A stretch of DNA of 64,000 bases from Desulfurococcus sp. (lineage in GTDB: Archaea > Thermoproteota > Thermoprotei_A > Sulfolobales > Desulfurococcaceae). Made by a program: the position numbers and the translations under genes. The stretch covers positions 214,265 through 278,264 of the forward strand of contig JAPNUX010000001.1 of NCBI GenBank assembly GCA_026626905.1, in the 5' to 3' direction. A model generated the notes under the pieces. The model made no database searches and was not told the origin of the DNA. It worked only from the letters and a program-made list of their open reading frames with translations. Shown here one piece after another: positions 34,992-43,729 of this stretch (position 1 is its first letter; every line of letters begins with the position of its first letter).

Positions 34992-35858
34992 ATGTCTGCA
35001 TCAATTAGTAGCTACAGAGGAGGCTTCTTCGGTAGGCTGCTAGGGGTGTTTAAGCCTAAGGATCCCTTTGTGAAGAGTATTGAGGAATCTATAGTCCTAC
35101 TTGACAGGATGATTAGGAGTATTGAGTCCTCGAAGAAAGGCTTGGAGTTCACGCTTGAAGAGCATAAGAGGAAGATGAGGGTTACTGGGGGTCAGGATAA
35201 AGCTCTACAGGAGATTATAGACGAGGAGAATAAGAATATAGCGGGGTACTTAAATCTCTTCACGAAAGTATACTATGATCTCATGAGGGTTAGACTCAGA
35301 CTTGAAACTATAACCCAGGTTCAGGAGCCCATGAAGGTTCTCCCAGAGGTACTTGACGAATTGAAGAGGATTGAGCCGGATGTAGAGAAGATAAACCCGC
35401 AGCTACTCAGCTTGATGAGGATGATCGAGCAGAAGGTTGGAAGCATACAGCTGGCAACCGATAGCTCCACGCTACCGCAGGCTGTACTCAGCAAGTACAT
35501 GGTGAGAGGAGAGCAGGTTCCTCAGCGAGTATCAAGCAGTATTGTAGAGGAGGTAGGTAGTAAGACTCCTGAGAAAATACCACTACCACCTGTAGAGTCA
35601 GGTAGACTTGAAAATAAGTCTCAGAGTACAGTTAGCGTTGAAGCCGGGTTAAAGCACGCCGAAGACTCCGGTACAGCTAGCCGTATTGAAGTACCAGTGC
35701 ATGTTGTAGAACAGTGGATTCTCGCCGAGTTAAGAGAGAAGGCGGGGATCCTTGACATCCAGTACTTTACAGCTAAGTACAGGGTTCCAAGGGATAGAGT
35801 CTACGAGGCTCTAAGAAGGCTGGAGGAGAAGGGGTTAGTTAAACTCAAGCGCTTCTAG
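34992..35858 (+). CDS. cdvB: ESCRT-III-like division protein CdvB
   Basis: A 288-residue CdvB. Residues 1-165 form the charged ESCRT-III helical core (SIEESIVLLDRMIRSIESSKKGLEF and onward). A Ser/Thr/Pro linker follows, and residues about 232-288 are the C-terminal winged helix (WILAELREKAGILDIQYFTAKY) that binds CdvA. The MIT-interacting segment should lie in the linker, around EKIPLPPVESG. CdvB polymers constrict the cell neck at division. The next gene is cdvC, 29 bases on; cdvA is not in front, where a tRNA stands instead. Likely TATA: GTTTAAAAA at 34935-34943. Confidence 0.93.
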   Translation: MSASISSYRGGFFGRLLGVFKPKDPFVKSIEESIVLLDRMIRSIESSKKGLEFTLEEHKRKMRVTGGQDKALQEIIDEENKNIAGYLNLFTKVYYDLMRVRLRLETITQVQEPMKVLPEVLDELKRIEPDVEKINPQLLSLMRMIEQKVGSIQLATDSSTLPQAVLSKYMVRGEQVPQRVSSSIVEEVGSKTPEKIPLPPVESGRLENKSQSTVSVEAGLKHAEDSGTASRIEVPVHVVEQWILAELREKAGILDIQYFTAKYRVPRDRVYEALRRLEEKGLVKLKRF

Positions 35859-35887
35859 CTTGAAGACAATCTGAGTGGAGGGGCCTC

Positions 35888-37048
35888 GTGGTGAGCATGC
35901 AGTATCTAGTGGATAAAGGCATTGAGTACGCTCATAAAGCTGTAGCAGCTGATAAAGCCGGCGACTACGAGAATGCTGTTAAATACTACAGGATAGCAGT
36001 AGACTTACTCTCAAAGTACTTGAAGCTGTATCCTGACTCACCTCTAGCTGAAACCTACAGGGATCTAGTGCAGAAGTACAAGGATCGAATAAACACGCTG
36101 GAGAAACGCCTCTCCAACCAAATTAAGGTGGGAGGCCCTCAAAGTGATAGTAGCGATGATGCTATAGAGGTATTAGAGCCTGAGAAAAGAGCTAACAAGA
36201 ATACATTCAAGGATCTAGTAGACTTAGAGGAGGTTAAGCAGGCTCTTAAACGCTCAGTTATATACCCTGTTAAAACCCCTCACCTCTACCCACTTGGCTG
36301 GGCTCAGGGAATACTATTATTCGGGCCGCCTGGATGCGGTAAGACAGAGCTTGTAATAGCTTTAGCCAACGAGATCAACGCTATCTTAATAAACGTGAGC
36401 CCTGCAACCATCATGAGCAAGTGGCTCGGCGACAGCGAGAAGAACGTTAAGAAGATCTTCGATAAGGCTAGAGAATACGCCTCCCAAGGAAAGCCCGTGA
36501 TAATATTCATTGATGAAGTAGACAGCCTGCTACAACCACTCAGCAATGAGGTAGGCGGCGAGAAGAGAATGAGAAATCAGTTCCTGATTGAAATGGATGG
36601 CTTGAAAGGCAAGGAGTACAGGAGGCTACCGTTATTCGTCATTGGAGCCACGAACAAGCCGTGGACTCTTGATATAGGCTTCATAAGAAGATTCGAGAAG
36701 AGAATATACGTTCCTCCACCAGATAAAGAGATTAGGAAGCACCTCTTCATGCACTATATTAGCAAGCTTAAGGATACTTACTCAGTGGACCAAGTAGACT
36801 ATGACAGGCTAGCCGAGCTCACGGAAAACTATAGTCCAGCTGACATAGCAAGCATAGTCAAGGAGGTTCAAAGCAATATTGCCGAAGAGTTAAACGAGAA
36901 GGGAGTCACCAAGACAGACGACGTGAAATCCACGAGGCCCCTGACAACCGAGGACTTCATTAAAGTCATAAGCAGGAGAAACCCGAGTATTGATCCATCA
37001 TGGCTTGAAGCATACAAGGAGTGGCAGGAGAAGTACGGCGCCATCTAG
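35888..37048 (+). CDS. cdvC: Vps4-type AAA ATPase CdvC
   Basis: A 386-residue Vps4 homologue. Residues 1-75 are an MIT three-helix domain (YLVDKGIEYAHKAVAADKAGDY) that grips CdvB. The AAA module follows, with Walker A G146-PPGCGKT-153, Walker B VIIFIDEVDSL and the arginine-finger region RRFEKRIYVPPPD. It disassembles CdvB filaments during division. GTG 35888 is preceded by GGAGGGG. It is co-transcribed with cdvB. Confidence 0.95.
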   Translation: MVSMQYLVDKGIEYAHKAVAADKAGDYENAVKYYRIAVDLLSKYLKLYPDSPLAETYRDLVQKYKDRINTLEKRLSNQIKVGGPQSDSSDDAIEVLEPEKRANKNTFKDLVDLEEVKQALKRSVIYPVKTPHLYPLGWAQGILLFGPPGCGKTELVIALANEINAILINVSPATIMSKWLGDSEKNVKKIFDKAREYASQGKPVIIFIDEVDSLLQPLSNEVGGEKRMRNQFLIEMDGLKGKEYRRLPLFVIGATNKPWTLDIGFIRRFEKRIYVPPPDKEIRKHLFMHYISKLKDTYSVDQVDYDRLAELTENYSPADIASIVKEVQSNIAEELNEKGVTKTDDVKSTRPLTTEDFIKVISRRNPSIDPSWLEAYKEWQEKYGAI

Positions 37049-37223
37049 CAGTTCTTCGAGAAGCAATATAAATCACTCTCCTCTAACATTGTGGAAACAT
37101 AGGAAGCGATGATGAGAGTCATGCCCTTAGCAGACCCGGGGTATCTGAGCACTTAAACAGAGTTCCATGGGAATATAGCTTTGTACCATTATCCATGTAA
37201 TCGTTAATACACTTAAGAAAAAG

Positions 37224-37230
37224 TTATAAA
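37224..37230 (+). promoter_or_regulatory. TATA box of cren7
   Basis: TTATAAA preceded by a purine-rich BRE-like GAAAAAG, about 40 bases before the cren7 ATG. A Shine-Dalgarno-like GGTGG lies at 37256-37260. The gap 37049-37266 holds no gene I can support. Confidence 0.55.
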
Positions 37231-37266
37231 CCAGTTTAAGCGATAAGCCTTCAATGGTGGTAGAGA

Positions 37267-37452
37267 ATGCCCTGTACAGATAAAGTGAAGACTAGAACTC
37301 CTAGTGGTAGAGAGCTAGAGCTTATACCAGTAAAAGTATGGCAGCTGAATCCAAGAGGTAGAAAAGGCGTTAAAGTAGGCCTATTCCAGGACCCGGAGAC
37401 AGGAAGATACTTCAGAGCTAAAGTACCCGACGAGTACCCACTGTGCAGTTAG
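37267..37452 (+). CDS. cren7: chromatin protein Cren7
   Basis: A 61-residue Cren7. The family pattern is clear: [20 protein letters not shown], then [28 protein letters not shown]. It is an SH3-like beta barrel that binds the DNA minor groove without sequence preference, bends DNA and helps protect it at high temperature. Cren7 is nearly confined to Crenarchaeota, so this is a strong lineage marker. It is preceded by its own TATA box and RBS and stands alone. Confidence 0.95.
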   Translation: MPCTDKVKTRTPSGRELELIPVKVWQLNPRGRKGVKVGLFQDPETGRYFRAKVPDEYPLCS

Positions 37453-37676
37453 AGTTCTCGCGTGTTAACTCTATCCAACTCTAGTTAACATATTTTTACA
37501 CTACAAGCAAAATCAAGCTTCTCTAAATACTCCTTCTAACTTAGTTAAAGCTATTCATTGGTAGCTTAACCCCGGTCGCCTGCTAGTTTAATAGGGTATT
37601 GTAAAAAATACTATTAGCATATATTATAATGTTTTATTAAATCCACCACGGAAGGCTATCAATGTATTCTCTTGAA

Positions 37677-37690
37677 ATATTTAAATAAAA
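37677..37690 (+). promoter_or_regulatory. TATA-rich promoter of the pgk-gap operon
   Basis: An A/T-only stretch at 37677-37690 containing TTTAAATAAAA, about 55 bases before ATG 37743. A second AT-rich stretch at 37621-37642 may add to it. This places transcription start downstream of the earlier in-frame start at 37698 and supports ATG 37743. The rest of the 290-base gap holds nothing I can support. Confidence 0.45.
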
Positions 37691-37742
37691 CTTTCCATTG
37701 AGGTTATTAACTCCAGGAAGAGTTCTAATTTATGGTGTTAGA

Positions 37743-38978
37743 ATGAAACTATCTATCCCTCGGCTGCCTACAGTTAGAGATGTAGATATCAATGGTATAA
37801 GAGTATTCATGCGTATAGATGTTAACGTCCCAGTCAACCCTGATACCGGCGAGATACTCGATGATAGACGGATTAAAGTTCACTCGATATTTATTAGGAA
37901 GCTGCTAGAAGAGTACAAGCCGGCGCTTGTTGTTGCATCCCATCAAGGGAGGCCAGGTGAGAGTAGCTTCACTACGATGGAGAAGCATGCTGAGCTACTC
38001 TCAAAGTACACGGGTGTTAACGTCCGCTATGTACCAGATGTCATTGGGCCGAAGGCTATTGAAGAGATTAAGAGGCTAGAGCAAGGGGAGGTTTTAATGC
38101 TTGATAATCTAAGGCTTCTAGCAGAGGAGATCCCGGAGGCGCCTCCTGAGAAGCAGGCGTTAACTATTATGGCTAGAAGGATTGCATCAGTGTTCGATGT
38201 ATACGTGAATGATGCCTTCGCGACAGCTCATAGAAGCCAGCCTAGCATTGTAGGTATACCGCTACTTATACCTGGATGCATGGGCCCACTATTCGAGAAA
38301 GAGGTAGAAGCTATTAAGAGAGTTGTAGAATCTGGTGAGTCACCTAGAATCTACATTCTAGGTGGCTCGAAAGTAGTGGAGCTTCTAAGAGTCATCGAGA
38401 ACCTCATGAGGAATAAGCTGGCAGATAGGATACTTACAACAGGCCTCCTCGCACAGTTATTCCTGGTGGCTAAAGGACTGAAGCTCGGCGCCGAGAACGT
38501 TAAAGTACTCGAGGAGAAAGGGCTTCTCCCACTGGTATCAAGAGCTAGATATATACTCATGCGTGGAGCACCAATAGAGACCCCTATAGACTTGAAAGTC
38601 GAGGTTAATGGCGAGGTGAGAAACACTTATATAGGTGAGTTAAAAGGTATCGTGAAGGATGTAGGCGAGCACACCATTGGAGTCTACAGCGATCTCATAA
38701 GAGACGCTGGCTTAATAGTAATGCGGGGGCCAGCCGGCGTAATAGAGGATGTAAGATTCAAGGAGGGAACAGCTAGAATCCTTGATGCAGTCTACAGCTC
38801 GAAGGCGTTCACGCTAATAGCAGGTGGGCATTTAACCTCCATGATCGATGAATCAAAGACTTCTAGTAGAATACACGTGTCAACAGGGGGGAACGCACTA
38901 CTCCTATTCCTCTCGGGTGAAGAACTCCCAGCCTTCAAGGCGTTAGAGCTCTCAGCAAGAATGTTCCTAGGATGGTAG
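37743..38978 (+). CDS. pgk: phosphoglycerate kinase
   Basis: A 411-residue archaeal PGK, acting in lower glycolysis and gluconeogenesis. N-domain substrate motifs are RIDVNVPVNPDTGEILDDRRIK, SHQGRPGE and NDAFATAHRSQPS. The C-domain nucleotide motif is near VMRGPAGVIED, and the end STGGNALLLFLSG is typical. ATG 37743 follows GGTGTTAGA; an in-frame start at 37698 lies too near the promoter. gap follows with a seven-base overlap, the usual crenarchaeal pairing. Confidence 0.95.
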   Translation: MKLSIPRLPTVRDVDINGIRVFMRIDVNVPVNPDTGEILDDRRIKVHSIFIRKLLEEYKPALVVASHQGRPGESSFTTMEKHAELLSKYTGVNVRYVPDVIGPKAIEEIKRLEQGEVLMLDNLRLLAEEIPEAPPEKQALTIMARRIASVFDVYVNDAFATAHRSQPSIVGIPLLIPGCMGPLFEKEVEAIKRVVESGESPRIYILGGSKVVELLRVIENLMRNKLADRILTTGLLAQLFLVAKGLKLGAENVKVLEEKGLLPLVSRARYILMRGAPIETPIDLKVEVNGEVRNTYIGELKGIVKDVGEHTIGVYSDLIRDAGLIVMRGPAGVIEDVRFKEGTARILDAVYSSKAFTLIAGGHLTSMIDESKTSSRIHVSTGGNALLLFLSGEELPAFKALELSARMFLGW

Positions 38979-40045
38979 GCTTGACAGTTAAGCTGGCGGT
39001 CAACGGCTACGGAACTATCGGGAAGAGAATTACTGATGCAGTACTACGCAACAGTGACTTCAAGCTTGTGGGTGTAGCCAAGTATAGAGCCGACTACTCA
39101 GCAATTATTGCATCGCAGAGAAACATACCAATCTATGTTCCAAGAGATAGAGTCATGGACTTCCGAAAAATAGGAGTAGAGCCTGAAGGATACGTAGACT
39201 ATCTCTTCGAGGAAGCCGAGTTAATATACGATGCATCACCAAGCGGTACTGGAGCCTTAAACAAGAAGATATACGAGTCCCTGGGAAAACCTAGTATCTT
39301 CCAGGGGGGTGAGAGCCCGGAGATTGCTGATGCCAGCTATAACACCTTCTGCAACTACGATAAGATAGCAGGTAAGAGGTACGTAAGGGTTGTCAGCTGC
39401 AATACAACAGGCTTACTAAGACTTCTCTGCACACTCAACAAGACTTTCAGTGTTAAGAGGGCTCTAGCCTTAATTATTAGAAGAGCAGCAGACCCCCATG
39501 AGGATAGAAGGGGGCCCGTCAACTCCATAGTACTCGACCCTCCTGGTATACCCAGCCATCATGCAAGAGATGTACTCAGTGTAGCACCATGGCTTAACAT
39601 TACTACAGCAGCTGTTGCAGCTCCCACAACACTCATGCACATGCATTTCCTTGAAGTAGAGCTAGCTACCCCTGTGAAACGCGAGAGTGTACTAGAAGAG
39701 CTTGAAGAAGTTAAGAGGATGCTTACAGTAGAATCTCATGGAACAGGATTAGACTCTACAAGCAAGATAGTAGAGCTAGCTAGGGATTACGGTAGGCCAA
39801 GGTACGATGTATACGAGAATATTATATTCACTGATACTCTTAGAGTTGAGGACTCGAGAATCCAGCTCTTCCAGGCAGTACACCAGGAGGCCATAGTCAT
39901 ACCCGAGAACATGGATGCAGCGTATGCTATACTAGGCTTAGAGAGCGATCCATTCAAGGTGATTGAGAAAGTAGATAGAATACTAGGAGTAGGAGGCCTG
40001 AAAGATTCATTAAGGTCTTCTAGGAAAGGGTTACATGGTGTCTAA
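38972..40045 (+). CDS. gap: archaeal glyceraldehyde-3-phosphate dehydrogenase (phosphorylating)
   Basis: A 357-residue archaeal-type GAPDH. The Rossmann start is LAVNGYGTIGKRI, the catalytic cysteine lies in VVSCNTTGLLRL, and the conserved RRAADPHEDRRGPVNS block follows. In Crenarchaeota this enzyme serves mainly gluconeogenesis together with PGK. It starts inside the end of pgk (ATG 38972; TTG 38981 also possible) and overlaps the next gene by 11 bases, so the three are one transcript. Confidence 0.95.
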   Translation: MVGLTVKLAVNGYGTIGKRITDAVLRNSDFKLVGVAKYRADYSAIIASQRNIPIYVPRDRVMDFRKIGVEPEGYVDYLFEEAELIYDASPSGTGALNKKIYESLGKPSIFQGGESPEIADASYNTFCNYDKIAGKRYVRVVSCNTTGLLRLLCTLNKTFSVKRALALIIRRAADPHEDRRGPVNSIVLDPPGIPSHHARDVLSVAPWLNITTAAVAAPTTLMHMHFLEVELATPVKRESVLEELEEVKRMLTVESHGTGLDSTSKIVELARDYGRPRYDVYENIIFTDTLRVEDSRIQLFQAVHQEAIVIPENMDAAYAILGLESDPFKVIEKVDRILGVGGLKDSLRSSRKGLHGV

Positions 40046-40466
40046 GACTGTGAGTGAGGCTCCATCTTACCAGATAAGCTTCTACTATAGGAGGATACTA
40101 GTACCTGTAGATGGCAGTGAGAACAGTCTTAAAGCCCTCGACTTCGCGCTAGATCTAGCTAGGCATTATGGTTCAAGAGTAATTATAGTCCACGCTAAAC
40201 CTAAGGGTAAAGCCCGCAGCGACCCCTATGAGCGAGTGAAGCAGAGAATCCGTAGAGAGAGCTTGAGCGTAGAATACAAGACTATAGAGTATGATCCTTT
40301 AAGTGATAGCTGCTCCTCAGCTATCCTCAGGGAGATTATAGAGGGAGGATACGATGCTATCGTGCTGGGAGCCCGTGGTTTAAGCCTTACCACTGATATA
40401 CCAGTGGGGAGTACTGCTCTCTCCCTAGTAGTTAACTCACCAGTCTCAGTCTTCGTGATCAGGTAG
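40035..40466 (+). CDS. universal stress protein (UspA family)
   Basis: A 143-residue Usp domain. The N-terminal strand is RRILVPVDGSENS, and the ATP-binding G-x2-G-x9-GS motif is GARGLSLTTDIPVGS. This suggests an ATP-binding Usp that may report energy state. It is the third gene of the pgk-gap transcript. Its 3' end overlaps the convergent phosphorylase gene by eight bases. Confidence 0.88.
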   Translation: MVSKTVSEAPSYQISFYYRRILVPVDGSENSLKALDFALDLARHYGSRVIIVHAKPKGKARSDPYERVKQRIRRESLSVEYKTIEYDPLSDSCSSAILREIIEGGYDAIVLGARGLSLTTDIPVGSTALSLVVNSPVSVFVIR

Positions 40467-41997
40467 GAGTCTTGAAATAGTATTCTTTCAGAGTTTTTTC
40501 TATGCTAACCTTTCCAGGTGTTTTCATCCAAGCCTTTAACGCTACCTCAAGGTATTTTTCTGGATCGCTCTGGTACAAGTCGATGATCTGTAAGAGCTTA
40601 CTCTTGAATTCACTGTATTCTTTCTCATCTATCTCTCTAGCTCTTGGATCAGTATATATGTTTATGAAGTCCCTGATATCCTGGCCGAAGAGCCAGCCGG
40701 TCTCATTATCCTCCACCACCTCGAGAACGCTTCCATCTCTACTCGAGAGTACTGGTACACCGTTAACTTGAGCCTTCATGAAGCTTGTTCCACTAGCCTC
40801 CCAGCCGCTGAATGGTGTGAAGAGCCATAGGTCTGAGCCTTGGACGAGTACACGGGCTACTTCAATGTTATAGTCTTGCAGGTAAACGGTGTTTGTCAAC
40901 TTGAGATCTAGCTCCTTGAATCTCCTCAAGTATTCTAGTCCATCGGGATCCCTAGGGTGAGGTTTACCTGCTAGCACGAAGAAAGCGTTTACATCAGGAT
41001 TCTCCTCAATAAATCTAGCTATAAAGTACGGCCTCTTATACCTTGATAAGCGTCTAGCCCACACCACGATAATTCTGTCATCTATGCTTGCATTGCTCTT
41101 AGCGTTTTTCACTAGTGATATAAGGTTCCTTCGAGACTCTTCTTTAGCCTTCAATAGTATTTCTAGCAGCTCCTCCCTGCTGAATTTGCCTTTTCTCCAG
41201 GCATCGTAGAGATAGGGGTGCATCCATCTAGCTAGGTGTATACCATTGGTTATTCCTCTGAGTTTATCCTTATATGAGGGGAATATTCTAGGTATAACAT
41301 CCACCTGCTTTTTCGATACAACTATACCTGTCTTGACACGTGAGAGAGCAAACTCTGTGAGCTTAACGCGATCGCCGAGAAAAACCCCGAACTCCCTAGC
41401 TATTAATGACCCTGGGAACTCGGGGTGACCCCACGGCCCTGGAGTGTGAATTATAATCCTGGCTTTGCTAGCTAGATCAACGGCAAGTAACACTAGTGCT
41501 GTATAGGATTCCTCAAGGTCTACGACGCTGACGTTGCTTAAACCTATTACCTCCTTAATGTAGTAGGCTGAGGCCTTCGCCAGGAAAGCGTACTTCAGGA
41601 ACTTCTCCTCCTCACTATCCTCTAAGTATACCCTGTCACTAAGCTTTCTAGCCCATAAGGGACACACAGCCTCAAATAATACGGCTTTAGCAGTCTTATA
41701 CCTGTACAACCATGGTCTAACAACAATCTCCTCGCCTCTAAGAGTCACCGTGAATTCCTTACCAGGGGAAAGCTTCTCTAAGAAGACCTCGCTTTGCTCC
41801 TCAGGGTCTAGTGATGGCTGAGAGTTTCTAAATGATACTGAAACGTAGCCGTGCCTATAGAATATTGAGAGAGCAGTGTAGTCGAGCCCCATGTCGCCTG
41901 CTCCGTAAAGTTTATCACCTTCCAGGACTCCTAGACCCCCAGCATATATACGAGAGTCGTCGAGAGCTATCTCAGGTGTTATACTAACTATAACCAT
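40459..41997 (-). CDS. short-type archaeal alpha-glucan phosphorylase (GT35)
   Basis: A 512-residue glucan phosphorylase, much shorter than bacterial GlgP (about 800) but similar in size to Sulfolobus enzymes. The PLP site EASGTSFMKAQVNG contains the lysine that binds the cofactor. Other family blocks are YAGGLGVLEGDKLYGAGDMG, GITNGIHLARWMHP and VWARRLSRYKRPYF. It releases glucose-1-phosphate from glycogen or maltodextrin. It is convergent with the pgk-gap-usp operon. Confidence 0.9.
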   Translation of the reverse strand: MVIVSITPEIALDDSRIYAGGLGVLEGDKLYGAGDMGLDYTALSIFYRHGYVSVSFRNSQPSLDPEEQSEVFLEKLSPGKEFTVTLRGEEIVVRPWLYRYKTAKAVLFEAVCPLWARKLSDRVYLEDSEEEKFLKYAFLAKASAYYIKEVIGLSNVSVVDLEESYTALVLLAVDLASKARIIIHTPGPWGHPEFPGSLIAREFGVFLGDRVKLTEFALSRVKTGIVVSKKQVDVIPRIFPSYKDKLRGITNGIHLARWMHPYLYDAWRKGKFSREELLEILLKAKEESRRNLISLVKNAKSNASIDDRIIVVWARRLSRYKRPYFIARFIEENPDVNAFFVLAGKPHPRDPDGLEYLRRFKELDLKLTNTVYLQDYNIEVARVLVQGSDLWLFTPFSGWEASGTSFMKAQVNGVPVLSSRDGSVLEVVEDNETGWLFGQDIRDFINIYTDPRAREIDEKEYSEFKSKLLQIIDLYQSDPEKYLEVALKAWMKTPGKVSIEKTLKEYYFKTPT

Positions 41998-42079
41998 TCT
42001 ACTCCACGCCCCTAACAGTTTTAAGGTAGATCATCTCTATAAAGTAACCGTTAATATTAAAACGTTGCCTTCATGAGGA

Positions 42080-43723
42080 TTGACCGGCTTGATTAAAGAA
42101 GTACTAGATAAAGTTAGAAGAGGGGCTCAGAGAACCCCTGTACTAGATGTATTAAATACTATTACCAGGCACCATAGGATTCAAGGTAGTAGTGGATTAG
42201 AGAGCGCTCTAAAAGACCTCCAGGATCTACTGGGAAGAGAAGGCTACTCAACGAAGCTAGTAGAGGTTCCAAGCGACTCCGGGAAGGGATTTATGGATAC
42301 ACCGATTTCATGGGATGTTGAGGACGCATACTTAAAGATCTCAATGAACAACGAGATCGTTGAGGAGTATAGTTTCACAGGCCATCCAACACTGCTTGCA
42401 GCACACTCACCCTCTGGAGAAGGATGCGGCCAGCTATCTCTCTGCGGTGAGAAGTGTAGTGGTGATGTAGTCATAGCGAGAGGGCCGGCTTATGAAGCCT
42501 ACATGAAAGCTGATGCTAGACTAGTGTTAGTCTACGATCCAAAACGCTATGTTGATGCAGTACCCTACACCGGGCTCTTCCTGCATAGTAGTGAGATTAA
42601 GGATAAAGTAGTAATGAATATACCCTATAAAACTGCTCTTAGAGTACTAGCCTACCTCTTCGAGAATCCATCTAGGAAAGTAGAGGTCTGCTGGGAGGCT
42701 AGGTCTAGGTATACGGGTAGACCTATGCACGCGCTTGTAGCGTGTAACAACTGGAGTGAGCCTGGGGTACTCCTAGTTAGCCATATATGCCACCCTAAGC
42801 CTGGAGCGCATGATAATGCAAGCGGGAGTACTGCTAACTATGTAGCTGCTGTAGCCTCTATTACAGCTAAACTCGATATTCCACTATGCTATGCATGGGT
42901 GCCTGAGTACACGGGTACAGTATACCTTGATGAAGTATTTAGCCACCCGCCTCTTGGAGTGATAAACCTTGACATGGTTGGCTCTAAACAGTGGGCTACT
43001 GGCTCAACTCTCAACATTGTTAATACTCCACTCTACATGGAGTCCAGGGTGACCCGCTATACCTACATCGCTGTGAAAGCGGTATTCGATACAGCTTCAT
43101 CCTTTGGTGGATTCAACCTACCTGGGGCAAGATACTCGCTCTCACCGTACACTGCTGGAAGCGACCACGATGTCTTTCTTTCATGGGGTATAGATACCGT
43201 GATGCTCAACGAGTGGCCGAGTAAATACTATCATACAGACATGGATACAGTTGAAACTCTCTCCCCTCGCTCTATTACTGACACCGCTGTAGCTTCTCTT
43301 ACAGCTGCATACCTGTTCTACAATAACTATAAAGCTGAGTGGATCACCAGGGTCTTCGACGACTACTTGAAATCCTGGTACGCGCTGGAAGCTGCTAAGA
43401 CTGGATTTGAGTCAAGCTTAGAAGGTATCTCGAAAATCCTTGAGGAGCGTGGAAGACTCAAGCCAGGTGAAATGGAGAAGCTTAAATCTCCAATATCAAC
43501 GAGACGGCTCCGAGAGATCCTAGGCTTCAACGAGTATAGAAGGCTCTCTGAGATCAAGGGGGCTGTATCCTACCTATCACTCTACGCTCCTCTAGCCTAC
43601 ATTAATGGTCTTGAAGACTACAGAGAGCTCTTCAAGCTTGAAAACCTTGTTAAATGGAAGAGAGAGGAGGAAGAGCTTCTCGAGAAATCCTGGGTGCTTG
43701 TTAGAGATACACTACTGAAGTGA
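42080..43723 (+). CDS. M28-like zinc aminopeptidase (DUF4910/DUF2172-type architecture)
   Basis: A 547-residue peptidase-fold protein. Probable zinc ligands are HxxxxxxAHD in SHICHPKPGAHDNASGS, glutamate in PEYTGT, aspartate in NLDMVGSK and histidine in YYHTDMDT, in M28 order. An inserted PA-like or sandwich domain occupies about residues 100-200, and the C-terminus is helical with a winged-helix look. It probably removes N-terminal residues from peptides. TTG 42080 is preceded by GAGG. pheT begins seven bases after its stop. Confidence 0.82.
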   Translation: MTGLIKEVLDKVRRGAQRTPVLDVLNTITRHHRIQGSSGLESALKDLQDLLGREGYSTKLVEVPSDSGKGFMDTPISWDVEDAYLKISMNNEIVEEYSFTGHPTLLAAHSPSGEGCGQLSLCGEKCSGDVVIARGPAYEAYMKADARLVLVYDPKRYVDAVPYTGLFLHSSEIKDKVVMNIPYKTALRVLAYLFENPSRKVEVCWEARSRYTGRPMHALVACNNWSEPGVLLVSHICHPKPGAHDNASGSTANYVAAVASITAKLDIPLCYAWVPEYTGTVYLDEVFSHPPLGVINLDMVGSKQWATGSTLNIVNTPLYMESRVTRYTYIAVKAVFDTASSFGGFNLPGARYSLSPYTAGSDHDVFLSWGIDTVMLNEWPSKYYHTDMDTVETLSPRSITDTAVASLTAAYLFYNNYKAEWITRVFDDYLKSWYALEAAKTGFESSLEGISKILEERGRLKPGEMEKLKSPISTRRLREILGFNEYRRLSEIKGAVSYLSLYAPLAYINGLEDYRELFKLENLVKWKREEEELLEKSWVLVRDTLLK

Positions 43724-43729
43724 TGAGCA

